The notes: generated by a model not told the origin, from the sequence alone. A DNA stretch of 64,000 nt from an uncultured Muribaculaceae bacterium (GCA_910583675.1 CAJTYH010000012.1:1-64000); one strand, 5' to 3'; positions 52,030-62,112 are shown, counted from the first letter of the stretch. A program made the numbers and translations.

Positions 52030-53226
52030 TCATTTACGCAACATGATGAGAAGGCGTGAGCCTTCCGCAGCGGTGACGCCTATTATACGGGTGTCACCGC
52101 CTGATTTTATTGCCATCCGTCCGGCGAGTTCAGGGGCGGATAAAGGAAAGTTCCTTACGGCTACGTCTGCCCTCAGTTTTTTCTTTGCAAGAGCCTTTGC
52201 CATGGATGATGAGAAGGGGAGTACTTCCATGATCTCGTGCCATTTGCCGGGAAGAGTGGGATTTATTTCCCGGGAAAAATACAGGTGGGTGTTGGGATGA
52301 AGTTTTGTAAGGCCGCATCTTTCACTTAAAAGTGAAAACGGTGCGGCTTTCATGGTTGCAGGGGACGGCTCGAAAAGCATATCTCCAGGGTTGGGAATTC
52401 CGTATGATGCCTTGGCGCTTTGCTCTTCGTGTCGGGTGAATGTAAAGGGATCTTTTGCGGATGAGTGTATTGTAATCGGCACTTTGTCGCTGGCTATTTC
52501 CGGGGAGGTAAAATCCATGACGGCAAGGAGTTCGCGGCAGTCTCCGCCTTCATCCACAATGTGGAGCTCGCTACACGGTAGATCAAGCAGGGTACGGCTT
52601 ACGTCAAGCATCGGCGATAGCTTTACCATTACCTTGTCGGCTTTTTCCCTAAGCAGTCGAAGGATTGATCCTACATCAGGCATGCAGTCGTGGATGTTGT
52701 ATAGCCGTTTCCCCTCACGGTTGCGTCTGGCGGGGTCTATGAACACAAGGTCGAATCTGTATGGGTTATCCTTTAGCCATTCAACCGAATCGCCATTTAT
52801 GACACTTACATTTTGCATGTCGCGGAAGTTATGGGCAGCGGCTTCACTGAGTATGTCCTGCAATTCCACGGCTATGGATCGGCATTGTTGACCCATAGCG
52901 TTTGTGATTGCCTTGAAGTCTATGCCAAGTCCGCATGTCATGTCAAGAAACATATGGGGATTTTCCACAAGGTGACGTGCTATGTCGGCATGTATCATCG
53001 CCACGGATTCCGATGATGCCTGTTCCACGCTGAGTGGCGCCCCCATGATCTCCGGTTGCAATGCACCGAATTTACTACCGCATTTCTGTAAGGATTCAAT
53101 ATGGTTTATGGCCAATGGCATCCATTTCTCAACGGTATCATGAAAACGGAATCGCAATGAATCAGGGTTGTCGTTCTTGTGTAGTTCAATAAAGTGGAAC
53201 AGTTCCGGTATTATTGTTTCTGACAT
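52030..53226 (-). CDS. class I SAM-dependent methyltransferase with THUMP-like domain
   Basis: A 398-residue protein from ATG 53226 (MSETIIPELFHFIE); the longer frame passes through the pgk terminator. A class I methyltransferase core at about 90-220 has FLDMTCGLGIDFKAI as the SAM-binding loop, then SIAVELQ, NGDSVEWL and DLVFIDPARRN, which resembles the (D/N)PP(Y/F)-type region of base-modifying enzymes. The C-terminal third fits the THUMP-like domain often joined to it (HEIMEVLPFSSSMAKALAKK). The probable substrate is RNA, but this is inference. Confidence 0.8.
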   Translation of the reverse strand: MSETIIPELFHFIELHKNDNPDSLRFRFHDTVEKWMPLAINHIESLQKCGSKFGALQPEIMGAPLSVEQASSESVAMIHADIARHLVENPHMFLDMTCGLGIDFKAITNAMGQQCRSIAVELQDILSEAAAHNFRDMQNVSVINGDSVEWLKDNPYRFDLVFIDPARRNREGKRLYNIHDCMPDVGSILRLLREKADKVMVKLSPMLDVSRTLLDLPCSELHIVDEGGDCRELLAVMDFTSPEIASDKVPITIHSSAKDPFTFTRHEEQSAKASYGIPNPGDMLFEPSPATMKAAPFSLLSERCGLTKLHPNTHLYFSREINPTLPGKWHEIMEVLPFSSSMAKALAKKKLRADVAVRNFPLSAPELAGRMAIKSGGDTRIIGVTAAEGSRLLIMLRK

Positions 53227-53254
53227 GGCTATGTAGTAGGATAAAGAAAAGAGA

Positions 53255-53296
53255 CATGGCGCAGTATCCATGTTAAATATCGGATGCTGCGCCATG
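53255..53296 (-). terminator. terminator of pgk
   Basis: A 15-bp stem with one mismatch (53255-53269 with 53282-53296) is followed on the minus strand by TCTCTTTTCTTT. It lies 47 bp after the pgk stop. Confidence 0.85.
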
Positions 53297-53343
53297 CGTT
53301 TATTGTGCTGACTTATGTCCTGTTTCAGACATTGGCAGAAAAA

Positions 53344-54597
53344 TCATTTCTTGTCCTGTACGGCTGCTACGCCGGGGAGGATCTTGCCTTCGATGGCTTC
53401 AAGGAGAGCACCACCGCCGGTAGATACGTAGCTTACCTCATCGGCAAGGCCGAATTTGTTGACGCATGCGACTGAGTCGCCACCACCTACGAGCGAGAAG
53501 GCACCGTTGTTTGTAGCTTCTACGATGGCATCTGCAATGGCACGTGAACCGGCAGTGAAGTTGTCAAATTCAAACACGCCTGCGGGGCCGTTCCAAAGGA
53601 TGGTCTTTGCACCGCGGATTGCGTTGGCGAAAGCCTTGCGGGTTTCGGGGCCTGCGTCCATTCCTTCCCATCCTTCGGGGATGTCCATTACGGAGCATAC
53701 CTGTGTGTTGGCATCGTTGCTGAATGCATCGCCGGCCACGCAGTCTGTGCCGAGCACGAGGTTTACGCCCTTCTCCTTGGCTTTCTTCATGATGTCGCGT
53801 GCCAGATCAAGCTTGTCAAGCTCGCAGATGGAAAGACCTACATTGCCGCCCATGGCTTTTGCAAATGTATAAGTCATGCCACCGCAGAGGATGAGGTTGT
53901 CCACCTTGTCCATTAGGTTTTCGATAATGCCGATCTTGGTGGAGACCTTTGATCCGCCCATGATTGCGGTGAAGGGACGCTGGATGTCGCTGAGGATCTT
54001 GTCTACAGCCTTTACTTCCTTCTCCATGAGGTAGCCGAGCATCTTGTCTTCAGCCTTGAAGTAGTCGGCGATGACTGCTGTGGAAGCGTGTTTGCGGTGT
54101 GCTGTGCCGAAAGCGTCGTTTACGTAAACGTCTGCATAGCTTGCCAGAGTTTCAGCGAACTTCTTCTGACGTTCCTTCATTTCTTTCTTGGCAGCATCGT
54201 ATGCAGGGTCTTCCTTGTCTATGCCTACAGGCTTGCCTTCCTCCTCAGGATAGAAGCGGAGATTTTCAAGCAGGAGAACTTCGCCGGGCTTGAGTTCAGC
54301 GGCAGCAGCTGCTGCGTTGGCGCAGTCAGGAGCGAATTTTACGTCATGGCCGAGGGCTTTGGCAACATCGTCCTTTATCTGCTCGAGGGAGAATTTTGGA
54401 TTGACCTTTCCTTTGGGCTTGCCCATGTGGGACATGATGATGAGGCTGCCTCCGTCTTTAAGGATTTTCTTGAGGGTGGGGAGAGCGCCGCGGATGCGGG
54501 TGTCGTCGGTGATGTGACCGTTTTCGTCCAGGGGCACATTGAAGTCCACACGTACTATGGCCTTCTTGCCGGCGAAATTGTAGTTGTCTATAGTCAT
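53344..54597 (-). CDS. pgk: phosphoglycerate kinase
   Basis: Glycolytic kinase (1,3-bisphosphoglycerate plus ADP to 3-phosphoglycerate plus ATP), 417 residues. RVDFNVPLDENG is the N-terminal signature near residue 15; MSHMGKPKG, LLLENLRFYPEE, NDAFGTAHRKHAST and, near the C-terminus, VSTGGGALLEAIEGK are classic blocks. ATG 54597 chosen; the frame extends 28 codons upstream through low-complexity Cys-rich sequence that is not family. A -7 element TATATTTG is visible upstream on the minus strand. Confidence 0.97.
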   Translation of the reverse strand: MTIDNYNFAGKKAIVRVDFNVPLDENGHITDDTRIRGALPTLKKILKDGGSLIIMSHMGKPKGKVNPKFSLEQIKDDVAKALGHDVKFAPDCANAAAAAAELKPGEVLLLENLRFYPEEEGKPVGIDKEDPAYDAAKKEMKERQKKFAETLASYADVYVNDAFGTAHRKHASTAVIADYFKAEDKMLGYLMEKEVKAVDKILSDIQRPFTAIMGGSKVSTKIGIIENLMDKVDNLILCGGMTYTFAKAMGGNVGLSICELDKLDLARDIMKKAKEKGVNLVLGTDCVAGDAFSNDANTQVCSVMDIPEGWEGMDAGPETRKAFANAIRGAKTILWNGPAGVFEFDNFTAGSRAIADAIVEATNNGAFSLVGGGDSVACVNKFGLADEVSYVSTGGGALLEAIEGKILPGVAAVQDKK

Positions 54598-54744
54598 TGT
54601 TATTTTTGGTTTTTGGAATGTTTTCAAAAAGCATGTATTGCAACAGGTGCAGGCATGATTGCAAATGTTCCTGTGAAACAAATGCTATGCTTAAAACGCT
54701 GACAAATATAGATTATTTTTAGCGAAATACTCTTAAATAGAGCG

Positions 54745-55587
54745 TTAAATTTTACTATATTCCTTTAGCATTGCGGACATCTCGGCAGCCAGCCCACGGG
54801 CAGCTTGCGCAGCGGCTTCGGCATAGTCATTTTCCTTTGAGGCGAATATGATGCCTCGGGAGGAGTTGACAAGAAGGCCGCATTCGTCTGTCATACCGTA
54901 ACGGCATACCGTGGCGAGATCGCCACCCTGTGCTCCCACTCCCGGAACCAACAGGAAGTTGTCCGGGGCAATGCGGCGTATGTCTGCAAACATTTCACCT
55001 TGTGTGGCACCTACGACAAACATTATCTCCTCCGGGGTAGCCCATTCGGTGGCTTTTGAAAGGACGTTCTCAAACAGTCTTCCGCCTTCTGTGTTGTTGA
55101 TGAACTGAAAATCCTTTGACCCGGGATTGGATGTAAGTGCCAGCAGGATCACCCATTTGCCTTCGTGTCCAAGGAATGGCTTCACGCTGTCGGAACCCAT
55201 GTAAGGAGCTACCGTCAAGGCATCCACGGCCATCTTTTCGAAGAATGCACGCGCATATAGGGCTGATGTGTTGCCAATGTCGCCTCGCTTTGCATCGGCA
55301 ATTACAAACTGGTCAGGATAGTTGGTCTTTATATACGATACAGTCTGATCAAGCACTTCCCATCCTTCGGCGCCGAGTGCCTCATAGAAGGCTGTGTTGG
55401 GTTTGTATGCCACGCAGTATTGGGCGGTTGCATCAATGATGGCCTTGTTGAACTCAAGCATGGCCTCGGCCTTGGAGGCATATTTCTCAAGCACGCATTT
55501 TGGAAGTTTCAGCGGATCGCTATCCAGTCCGACGCACAGGAAAGAGCGCTTGCGGGCGATGTTACCGATCAGTTCTTTTTTTGTCAT
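54745..55587 (-). CDS. pyrF: orotidine 5'-phosphate decarboxylase, type 2
   Basis: Last step of UMP synthesis. 280 residues from ATG 55587 (MTKKELIGNIARKRSFLCVGLDSDP); 17 extra upstream codons in the open frame lack similarity. AYKPNTAFYEALGAEG and VIADAKRGDIGNTSALYARA (with the catalytic Lys and Asp near residue 96-101) and VGATQGEMFADIR identify the type 2, longer family also found in mycobacteria. It follows prfA by 60 bp on the same strand. Confidence 0.95.
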   Translation of the reverse strand: MTKKELIGNIARKRSFLCVGLDSDPLKLPKCVLEKYASKAEAMLEFNKAIIDATAQYCVAYKPNTAFYEALGAEGWEVLDQTVSYIKTNYPDQFVIADAKRGDIGNTSALYARAFFEKMAVDALTVAPYMGSDSVKPFLGHEGKWVILLALTSNPGSKDFQFINNTEGGRLFENVLSKATEWATPEEIMFVVGATQGEMFADIRRIAPDNFLLVPGVGAQGGDLATVCRYGMTDECGLLVNSSRGIIFASKENDYAEAAAQAARGLAAEMSAMLKEYSKI

Positions 55588-55647
55588 ATGAGAGTATGTA
55601 ATAAGTGGATGTATATCAGATTGAACGACTGCTTGCATGCTTGCGGG

Positions 55648-56757
55648 TCAGAGTTCTGCCTCCTTTAGCTTTTCTGCATTCTCAGCGATTATGAGATGGT
55701 CTATGCAGTCTTGTATGTCGCCGTCAATGAACGCCTGAAGGTTGTATATGGTGTAGTTTATGCGATGGTCTGTGATGCGCCCTTGCGGGAAGTTGTAGGT
55801 GCGTATCTTTGCAGACCGGTCTCCGGTGGAGACGAGTGTCTTGCGGCGAGATGCTATGTCGTCTACATATTTTTGATGTTCCTTGTCGTAGATGAATGTG
55901 CGCAGACGGCTCAGCGCCCTCTCCTTGTTCTTGGGTTGGTCGCGGGTCTCGGTACATTCAATCAGTATTTCGTCGGTCTGTCCGGTAACGGGATTTTTCC
56001 ACATGTAGCGCAGACGTACACCGGACTCCACTTTGTTTACGTTCTGTCCTCCGGCACCGCCGCTGCGGAAAGTCTCCCATTTTATTTCTCCCTCGTTGAT
56101 TTCGACATCGAATGCCTCAGCTTCCGGAAGCACCGCCACCGTGGCTGCTGAAGTGTGTACGCGTCCCTGTGTCTCGGTGGCCGGTACGCGCTGCACGCGG
56201 TGCACACCGCTTTCATATTTGAGGGTTCCGTATACGTTGTCACCGGTGACCGCAAACACGATTTCCTTGAATCCACCTGCCGTGCCTTCGTTGAAATTGG
56301 TGACCGCGACCTGCCATCCCTTCTGTTCGCAGTATTTCGTGTACATCTTGAATAGGTCGCCGGCAAAGAGCGCCGCTTCGTCTCCTCCCGTGCCTCCGCG
56401 TATCTCCACTATGGCGTTCTTGGAGTCCTCTGGATCGGCGGGGATAAGCAGTATCTTTATCTCCTCCTCAAGTTCCGGAAGGCTTGCGGTGGCCAGATCG
56501 AGCTGTTCGTGAGCCATCTGCCTGATTTCCGGATCGGATTCGGCATCAAGCAGTTCCTTGGATTCCGCTATGTCGTTGAGAAGCGACTTGTAGCGTCGTG
56601 TGGCTGAGGTGAGCTTTTCCAGTTCGCGGTATTCCTTGTTCAGCTTGACATAGCGCCTCATGTCGGCTATTACCGCCGGGTCGGTAATTAGGGTGGAGAC
56701 CTCTGCAAAGCGAGCCTCGATGCCGTCAAGGCGGTTGAGAAGCGTGTTTTCGGCCAT
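55648..56757 (-). CDS. prfA: peptide chain release factor 1
   Basis: Recognises UAA and UAG stop codons and triggers peptide release; 369 residues. The GGQ motif occurs in RSGGAGGQNVNKVESGVRL near residue 237, preceded by AVTGDNVYGTLKYESGVHRV and VPATETQGRVHTSAATVAV. The N-terminal helical domain (LDGIEARFAEVSTLITD) is complete. lon lies 13 bp upstream, and pyrF is downstream, so the three may share a transcript. Confidence 0.96.
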   Translation of the reverse strand: MAENTLLNRLDGIEARFAEVSTLITDPAVIADMRRYVKLNKEYRELEKLTSATRRYKSLLNDIAESKELLDAESDPEIRQMAHEQLDLATASLPELEEEIKILLIPADPEDSKNAIVEIRGGTGGDEAALFAGDLFKMYTKYCEQKGWQVAVTNFNEGTAGGFKEIVFAVTGDNVYGTLKYESGVHRVQRVPATETQGRVHTSAATVAVLPEAEAFDVEINEGEIKWETFRSGGAGGQNVNKVESGVRLRYMWKNPVTGQTDEILIECTETRDQPKNKERALSRLRTFIYDKEHQKYVDDIASRRKTLVSTGDRSAKIRTYNFPQGRITDHRINYTIYNLQAFIDGDIQDCIDHLIIAENAEKLKEAEL

Positions 56758-56770
56758 TGGGGTATGTGGA

Positions 56771-59161
56771 CTAATCGGTGACTGAATATTTTATGACATC
56801 AAGGACGGTGTTGACATAATGGAATGTCAGTCCTTTGCGGTAGCGTTCGTTTATGTCCTCCACGTCGCGCCTGTTTTCTTCCGACAGTACTATATCGTTG
56901 ATTCCGGCGCGTTTCGCTGCGAGGATCTTCTCCTTGATTCCGCCTACGGGAAGCACTTTTCCGCGGAGGGTAATCTCGCCTGTCATGGCCAGACGTTCAC
57001 GTACGCGTTTGCCTGTAAATGCCGAGACGATGGAAGTGGCCATGGTGATTCCTGCCGACGGGCCGTCCTTGGGGATGGCTCCTTCGGGCACATGGATGTG
57101 CAGATTGTAGGTGTCGAACATCTCCGGGTTGATGCCTATGGTCTCGGCATGAGCTTTCACGTATTGAAGGGCTATGACCGCAGACTCTTTCATTACGTCG
57201 CCGAGGTTGCCGGTGAGCGTGAGCTTTTCGCCTTTCCCCTTTGAGAGTGAGGATTCAATGAATAGAATCTCTCCGCCTACAGCCGTCCATGCCAGTCCTG
57301 TCACAACTCCGGGAAATTCATTCCCCTCATAGCGGTCGCTCTGATGGCGAGGGAGACCGAGGTAGTCATGCAGGTGTTCGGGGCGTATTTCCGAAGGTAC
57401 CTCCGTGTTTTGCATACGTTTCAAGACGGTCTTGCGGAGAATTCCCGCGAGCGCCTTTTCAAGTTGACGCACACCGCTTTCCGAGGTGTATTCCTCTATG
57501 ATCTTGCGCAGTGCATCGTCAGAGATGCTTATATAGTCCTTTTCAAGGTTAAGCTCCTCCATCACTCTGGGCAGCAGATGGCGGCGTGCGATCTCAATCT
57601 TTTCCTCTACCAGATACCCTGAAATCTCAATCACTTCCATGCGGTCAAGCAGAGGCTGTGAAAGGGTGGACAGGGTGTTTGCGGTGGCAATGAACAGCAC
57701 CTTGGACAGGTCGAAGTCCACATCAATGTAATTGTCGTGGAAACGGCAGTTCTGTTCGGGATCGAGCACTTCGAGCAGTGCGGCTGACGGATCCCCCTTG
57801 AAGTCGTTCCCGATCTTGTCTACCTCGTCAAGAAGTATCACGGGATTGCAGGACTTCGCGCGTCGCACGGAGTCCATGATGCGTCCCGGCATCGCGCCTA
57901 TGTATGTGCGTCTATGGCCGCGTATCTCAGCTTCGTCATGAAGTCCTCCGAGGGATACGCGTCTGTAATTCCGTCCCAACGCCTTGGCGATGGACTGTCC
58001 GAGGGATGTCTTTCCTACTCCCGGAGCGCCAACAAGACAAAGTATCGGCGATTTTCCACCCGGATTGTTGATCATCACGGCCAGTTGTTCAAGAATGCGA
58101 TCCTTGACTTTCTCAAGTCCGTAATGATCCATGTTGAGGATGTCCTCGGCCTTGTTGAAGTCGGTGTTGATTTCAGTCTCCTTGTTCCAAGGGAGGTCAA
58201 GCACAGTCTCTATGTATGATAGGAGTGTGGAGTAGTCGGGCATGGATGGATTCAGCCGTTGCAGGCGGTCTATCTCCTTGTCAATGGTCTTTGCCACGCT
58301 TTCCGGCAAGCCGGCTTCTTCGGCTTTCTTCCGCAGCGAGTCAATCTCGTCGTTTTCGTCGCCATAAAGTTCCTCCCGGATCGCATTCATCTGTTGTTGC
58401 AGGAATGCATTGCGGTTCTGCTGCGTCATCTCCATCTGGGCTTTCTCCTTGATGGAATTTGCGATTTCTATGCGTGACAGAATGTCAAGCATGGCGTGGT
58501 ATAACATTATACCGCGTTCCTTGATCCGTTGCTTTGCCAGCATTTTCATCTTTTCTGCCGGATCGAAGGGGATGTTCGTGGCTGCTGTGTTGATTAGTTC
58601 TGCCGGGTCGGAGATGTTCTCTATGTTCATGAAAATGGCCGGCCCGCTGTCCAACCCCTTGGAAAGGGACTTGACGCTGTCGCGTATGCTTTTCATCAAC
58701 ACCTCGAACTCCTTGTCGCCCTCGGACGGTTTGCGGTCTGCCACAGGAGACGCTTCAACGTTGAGTTCCGATCCGGGAATGGTGATTCCTGGAGCCTCTT
58801 TCTTGATCTTGAACCGGCCACGTCCACGCACAAGGGCGGTATGCCCTCCGTCGGGGAGGTCAAGCACTTGTATTATTTCAGCGAGCACTCCGTACTTGCA
58901 GACCTGTGATGCTTTTGAAATCTGGTTCTGGGATGCTTCTATCTGGCAGCATATTCCGACAGGAATGTTGTGCTCAGAAGCATATCTGGCAACCCTAAGC
59001 GCGTTTTCCCGGACTAATGCTATAGGAATGGTGACCTGCGGGAAAAGCACGAGATTGCGTGTGGCTATTACAGGAAGGTCGCTCCATGTCGGGTCGGAGT
59101 TCTTGCCGTCGTTATTTATGTCAAATCTACCGAATGATACTATCTGGCAGTTATCGTCCAT
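56771..59161 (-). CDS. lon: ATP-dependent endopeptidase La
   Basis: AAA+ serine protease for damaged and regulatory proteins, 796 residues. LAN substrate-binding domain in the first 250 residues (PVIATRNLVLFPQVTIPIA); Walker A GAPGVGKTSLGQSIA near residue 385; Walker B with PVILLDEVDKIG; the C-terminal protease domain has catalytic Ser in PKDGPSAGIT and Lys in KEKILAAKRAG. Promoter -7 TAACTTTGC (59238-59246, minus), no convincing -33. First gene of lon-prfA-pyrF. Confidence 0.97.
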   Translation of the reverse strand: MDDNCQIVSFGRFDINNDGKNSDPTWSDLPVIATRNLVLFPQVTIPIALVRENALRVARYASEHNIPVGICCQIEASQNQISKASQVCKYGVLAEIIQVLDLPDGGHTALVRGRGRFKIKKEAPGITIPGSELNVEASPVADRKPSEGDKEFEVLMKSIRDSVKSLSKGLDSGPAIFMNIENISDPAELINTAATNIPFDPAEKMKMLAKQRIKERGIMLYHAMLDILSRIEIANSIKEKAQMEMTQQNRNAFLQQQMNAIREELYGDENDEIDSLRKKAEEAGLPESVAKTIDKEIDRLQRLNPSMPDYSTLLSYIETVLDLPWNKETEINTDFNKAEDILNMDHYGLEKVKDRILEQLAVMINNPGGKSPILCLVGAPGVGKTSLGQSIAKALGRNYRRVSLGGLHDEAEIRGHRRTYIGAMPGRIMDSVRRAKSCNPVILLDEVDKIGNDFKGDPSAALLEVLDPEQNCRFHDNYIDVDFDLSKVLFIATANTLSTLSQPLLDRMEVIEISGYLVEEKIEIARRHLLPRVMEELNLEKDYISISDDALRKIIEEYTSESGVRQLEKALAGILRKTVLKRMQNTEVPSEIRPEHLHDYLGLPRHQSDRYEGNEFPGVVTGLAWTAVGGEILFIESSLSKGKGEKLTLTGNLGDVMKESAVIALQYVKAHAETIGINPEMFDTYNLHIHVPEGAIPKDGPSAGITMATSIVSAFTGKRVRERLAMTGEITLRGKVLPVGGIKEKILAAKRAGINDIVLSEENRRDVEDINERYRKGLTFHYVNTVLDVIKYSVTD

Positions 59162-59365
59162 GCTTGAAAATACAGAAATTCAAATGATTATATATGGTGA
59201 ACGCTTGAAAGCGCGGTGAAATCACAGTTTTACGTCTGCAAAGTTACTAAAAAATGATCAAGTAGCTGTCAATAATGAATATGGATATTAATGGTAGCCC
59301 GTTGTTTGTTTCGTATTTGCAAAGGTGTTACAATTGCGGGTTTGCTGAAAAAGTTTTGTATTGCA

Positions 59366-59397
59366 TTTGTGATACTTGAAAAAGTGTTGTATCTTTG
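59366..59397 (+). promoter_or_regulatory. promoter of the sensor-kinase-like gene
   Basis: TTTG (59366-59369), 20 nt, TATCTTTG (59390-59397): a full -33/-7 match, 60 bp before ATG 59457. The roughly 295-bp gap between lon and this gene contains this promoter and the lon promoter; I see nothing else in it. Confidence 0.82.
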
Positions 59398-59456
59398 TAT
59401 CGGATATTGAGGAAGACCTCCAAGGTTTTCTCTAATCCTTATAAACTCTCGTGGCA

Positions 59457-61541
59457 ATGAGAAAGTTTTTGTCAATCAACATATTCATCCAGATTTTATG
59501 GTGGGTTGTCCCTGTGCAGGCTCTTCCCCCCAACTTTGACAAGAAAGGGGCGATAAGCAGTTTGCAGGGTGAATTGTCTCGTGCTTCCGAAGCGGCGGAC
59601 AGTATGGTGATATTGTCCAACCTTTTTGATCTGTGTCCTCGTCAACACCGCGATTCCATCGGGATGATGGTTTATCGCACGGCTCTTGCCACAGGAAATT
59701 CAGATTATGGCCTTGATGCGCTGCGTAATCTCGGCAATGTGCATCATCGCAACGATTCGCTTCTTGAGATGGACATAAGGCGTGCCATGAATTTCGAGCC
59801 TTCCGAGGATCGCGATGAGACCGTCGCTTTTCTGAGGATGTTTCGTAATATGGCTAAAGTGAGATATACGCCGGAAGAGGAGAAGGAACGGGAATTTTAT
59901 CGTATTTTGCGGAAACTCAACGATGCAGGCAGTCAGGATCTGTATGAACGTATCGTGTTGCTCCATGCACTCTGCCTGTATATTGCCGATGGTTCCCAGG
60001 GTCAGTTGTTGTCAAAATACCTTGACAGGCTTGGTGCTCTCATTGAAGAACTAAGGCCGGAGGCATACAGTCTGCGAAATTGTTATTACGTACAGGCTGC
60101 GCTTGCGTATGCCAATAACCGGGAATATGAGAAAGCCATAGAAAACGACCGCAAACTTCTCTCCGTGATCGATGCTCTTGAAGAGGGGCAGATCGGCCGC
60201 AATCGTATCTATCGCGATTACGATGGCAACCGATATATCTTATATACCCGTTTGTTGAGCTATTATCCTTTGCTTGTGCCTGAGGAGGTTGAGAAATATT
60301 ATGCCGAGGCAATGAAGCTGGTGGAAGAGGATGAGCTTGCTCGTTCCACAAATGCCATATCGGGTTGTCCGCAGATATATTATGCGATGTACAAGCATGA
60401 TTATGCCAAGGCGCTTGAACTGCTTGAGAAATATCGCGACATGCCCTATAATGCCCCAAAAAAGGAATTGTTGCTGAAATATACAATTGAATGTGCCGAG
60501 CACCTTGGTGAGAAGGACATTCTCCTGGCGGCATCGCGTGAGTACAACCAGATACTGCAGGAGATCATAAACCAGCGTTCGCGCGAGAAATACAAGGAAC
60601 TGCAGATGGTTTATGACATAAACGGCATGAAGGAGGCGCATGCGGAGCAAGCCCGTATTATGGCGCGTAATTCTTTGGTATGGGCGCTTGTAGCTGCTGG
60701 AATCCTTTTGCTTTTGCTCGTGGTGGTGGTTGTCTTTTGGAGGCATGCCCGTCGCTTGGGTAAAAGTCTCGGTGAATCCAACCAGGCTTTGCGGAAGGAG
60801 AGCGAGAGCCTGAAGGAGTCGCAGTCACAGCTTGTGAAGGCACGTGATGATGCCCGTAATGCAAGTCGCATGAAGAGCGACTTCATAAAGAACATCAGCA
60901 GTGAGATCACAGTGCCGTTGCATGCCATAAATGAATACACAAACCTGATAGTGGATTGTTCCGAAGCCGGTTATAAGCCATATCTCAAGCATTTTGCCGA
61001 ATTGGTGGAGTTGAACTCTGAATTGCTCACTACCTTGGTCAACGATGTACTGAACCTGTCGGAGATAGAGTCCAAATCACTTATAGTGAATCGAACGAAG
61101 GAAAATCTTGAAAATCTGCTTGAACTGGCAGCAGACAGTATGCGCCATAGGTTGAATGAAGGAGTGAGACTCCATGTCGACAAGAGAGGCGACGAAGTCA
61201 ACATCCAGACCGATTCGCGTCGTCTTGTGCAGATACTTGTCCAATTGCTTTCAAATGCAGCCAAGGCCACTCATGAGGGATGCATCACAGTCTCTTATGA
61301 GTTAGATCGGCAGGAGAACAAAGTAGTTGTCTACGTCACCGACGAAGGTTGTGGCATAGCGTCTGAAAACAGTGAACGGATCTTCGAACGTTTCGTGAAG
61401 TTGGACAGGACGTCGCAAGGAGCCGGGATCGGCCTTACGATTGCGCGTCACCTTGCTCGGCTTCTTGGCGGTACGCTTGTGTTGGATACGTCTTATACCG
61501 GAGGAGGTGCGCGTTTTAGATTGGTTCTGCCGATAGAATAA
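59457..61541 (+). CDS. sensor histidine kinase-like protein lacking the phospho-acceptor histidine
   Basis: 694 residues from ATG 59457. N-terminal signal segment (about 1-22), a periplasmic TPR-like helical region (about 30-400), a membrane helix (WALVAAGILLLLLVVVVVFW, about 409-428), a coiled coil and HisKA-like dimerisation helix, then an HATPase_c domain. ATP-lid elements are intact: LLSNAAKA (N box), TDEGCGIASEN (G1), GAGIGLTIARHLA (G2). The H box, normally NMSHEIRTPL, reads NISSEITVPL, so Ser replaces His at about residue 482, and the adjacent Arg-Thr is changed too. The protein may act as a pseudokinase or phosphatase-like partner. No response regulator lies next to it. Confidence 0.85.
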   Translation: MRKFLSINIFIQILWWVVPVQALPPNFDKKGAISSLQGELSRASEAADSMVILSNLFDLCPRQHRDSIGMMVYRTALATGNSDYGLDALRNLGNVHHRNDSLLEMDIRRAMNFEPSEDRDETVAFLRMFRNMAKVRYTPEEEKEREFYRILRKLNDAGSQDLYERIVLLHALCLYIADGSQGQLLSKYLDRLGALIEELRPEAYSLRNCYYVQAALAYANNREYEKAIENDRKLLSVIDALEEGQIGRNRIYRDYDGNRYILYTRLLSYYPLLVPEEVEKYYAEAMKLVEEDELARSTNAISGCPQIYYAMYKHDYAKALELLEKYRDMPYNAPKKELLLKYTIECAEHLGEKDILLAASREYNQILQEIINQRSREKYKELQMVYDINGMKEAHAEQARIMARNSLVWALVAAGILLLLLVVVVVFWRHARRLGKSLGESNQALRKESESLKESQSQLVKARDDARNASRMKSDFIKNISSEITVPLHAINEYTNLIVDCSEAGYKPYLKHFAELVELNSELLTTLVNDVLNLSEIESKSLIVNRTKENLENLLELAADSMRHRLNEGVRLHVDKRGDEVNIQTDSRRLVQILVQLLSNAAKATHEGCITVSYELDRQENKVVVYVTDEGCGIASENSERIFERFVKLDRTSQGAGIGLTIARHLARLLGGTLVLDTSYTGGGARFRLVLPIE

Positions 61542-61582
61542 TGATCCTTACAGAATGTAGCCTACGGTAGGATTTTCGGATT

Positions 61583-62080
61583 CTATAATCGGAGAGTGAA
61601 AATGCGGGCATCTATATGGTAAGCCTTTTCCCTTGCAATCCATTGTGGTAACGTAGCGGTGTGTTTGAATCCGCATTTTTTAAAGAGCATGCATGATGCG
61701 GTGTTGTCTTCTGCGACGGTTGCGGCGATCTGATGTAATCTCAGATTGTTTCGGCAATAATCCACTGCAAGTTGCAGGGCTTTGGCGGCATATCCGAGTC
61801 TCCGGTAAGGGGATGCCACCATTATCCCTATGAATGCGTGGCCGTTCATGGCATCTATTTCATACAGGTCAAGCGTCCCTACGGTCTCGTCCCCGGTGTC
61901 GATCATGAGCCTGAGTTCTTGTCGTGCAAGAGGGTTCGCGTCGTATTGGTGCACATATTCCCATATCTGATGGCGTGACAGTGGAGCCGGGGAAAATCCG
62001 TAGCGCCACATGTCGGGATTGTTTTCCCATACATACAGTCGGTCTACGTCGGAAGGCTCAAGGGCGCGTAAATGTATCAT
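61583..62080 (-). CDS. GNAT family N-acetyltransferase, RimJ/RimL-like
   Basis: A 165-residue acetyltransferase. MIHLRALEPSDVDRLYVWENN is the typical RimL start; acetyl-CoA binding is in GIMVASPYRRLGYAAKALQLA; ATVAEDNTASCMLFKKCGFKH is the C-terminal family block. The substrate is unknown. recR lies 32 bp upstream in the same direction, so both may be transcribed together. Confidence 0.88.
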   Translation of the reverse strand: MIHLRALEPSDVDRLYVWENNPDMWRYGFSPAPLSRHQIWEYVHQYDANPLARQELRLMIDTGDETVGTLDLYEIDAMNGHAFIGIMVASPYRRLGYAAKALQLAVDYCRNNLRLHQIAATVAEDNTASCMLFKKCGFKHTATLPQWIAREKAYHIDARIFTLRL

Positions 62081-62112
62081 GGCTCTGTCATTTTTTTTAC
62101 GGAAGGCGGTAG

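Noticed and set aside
60240..60746. Antisense frames opposite the sensor-kinase gene
   Set aside because: Low-complexity, His/Gln/Leu-biased translation typical of reverse frames.
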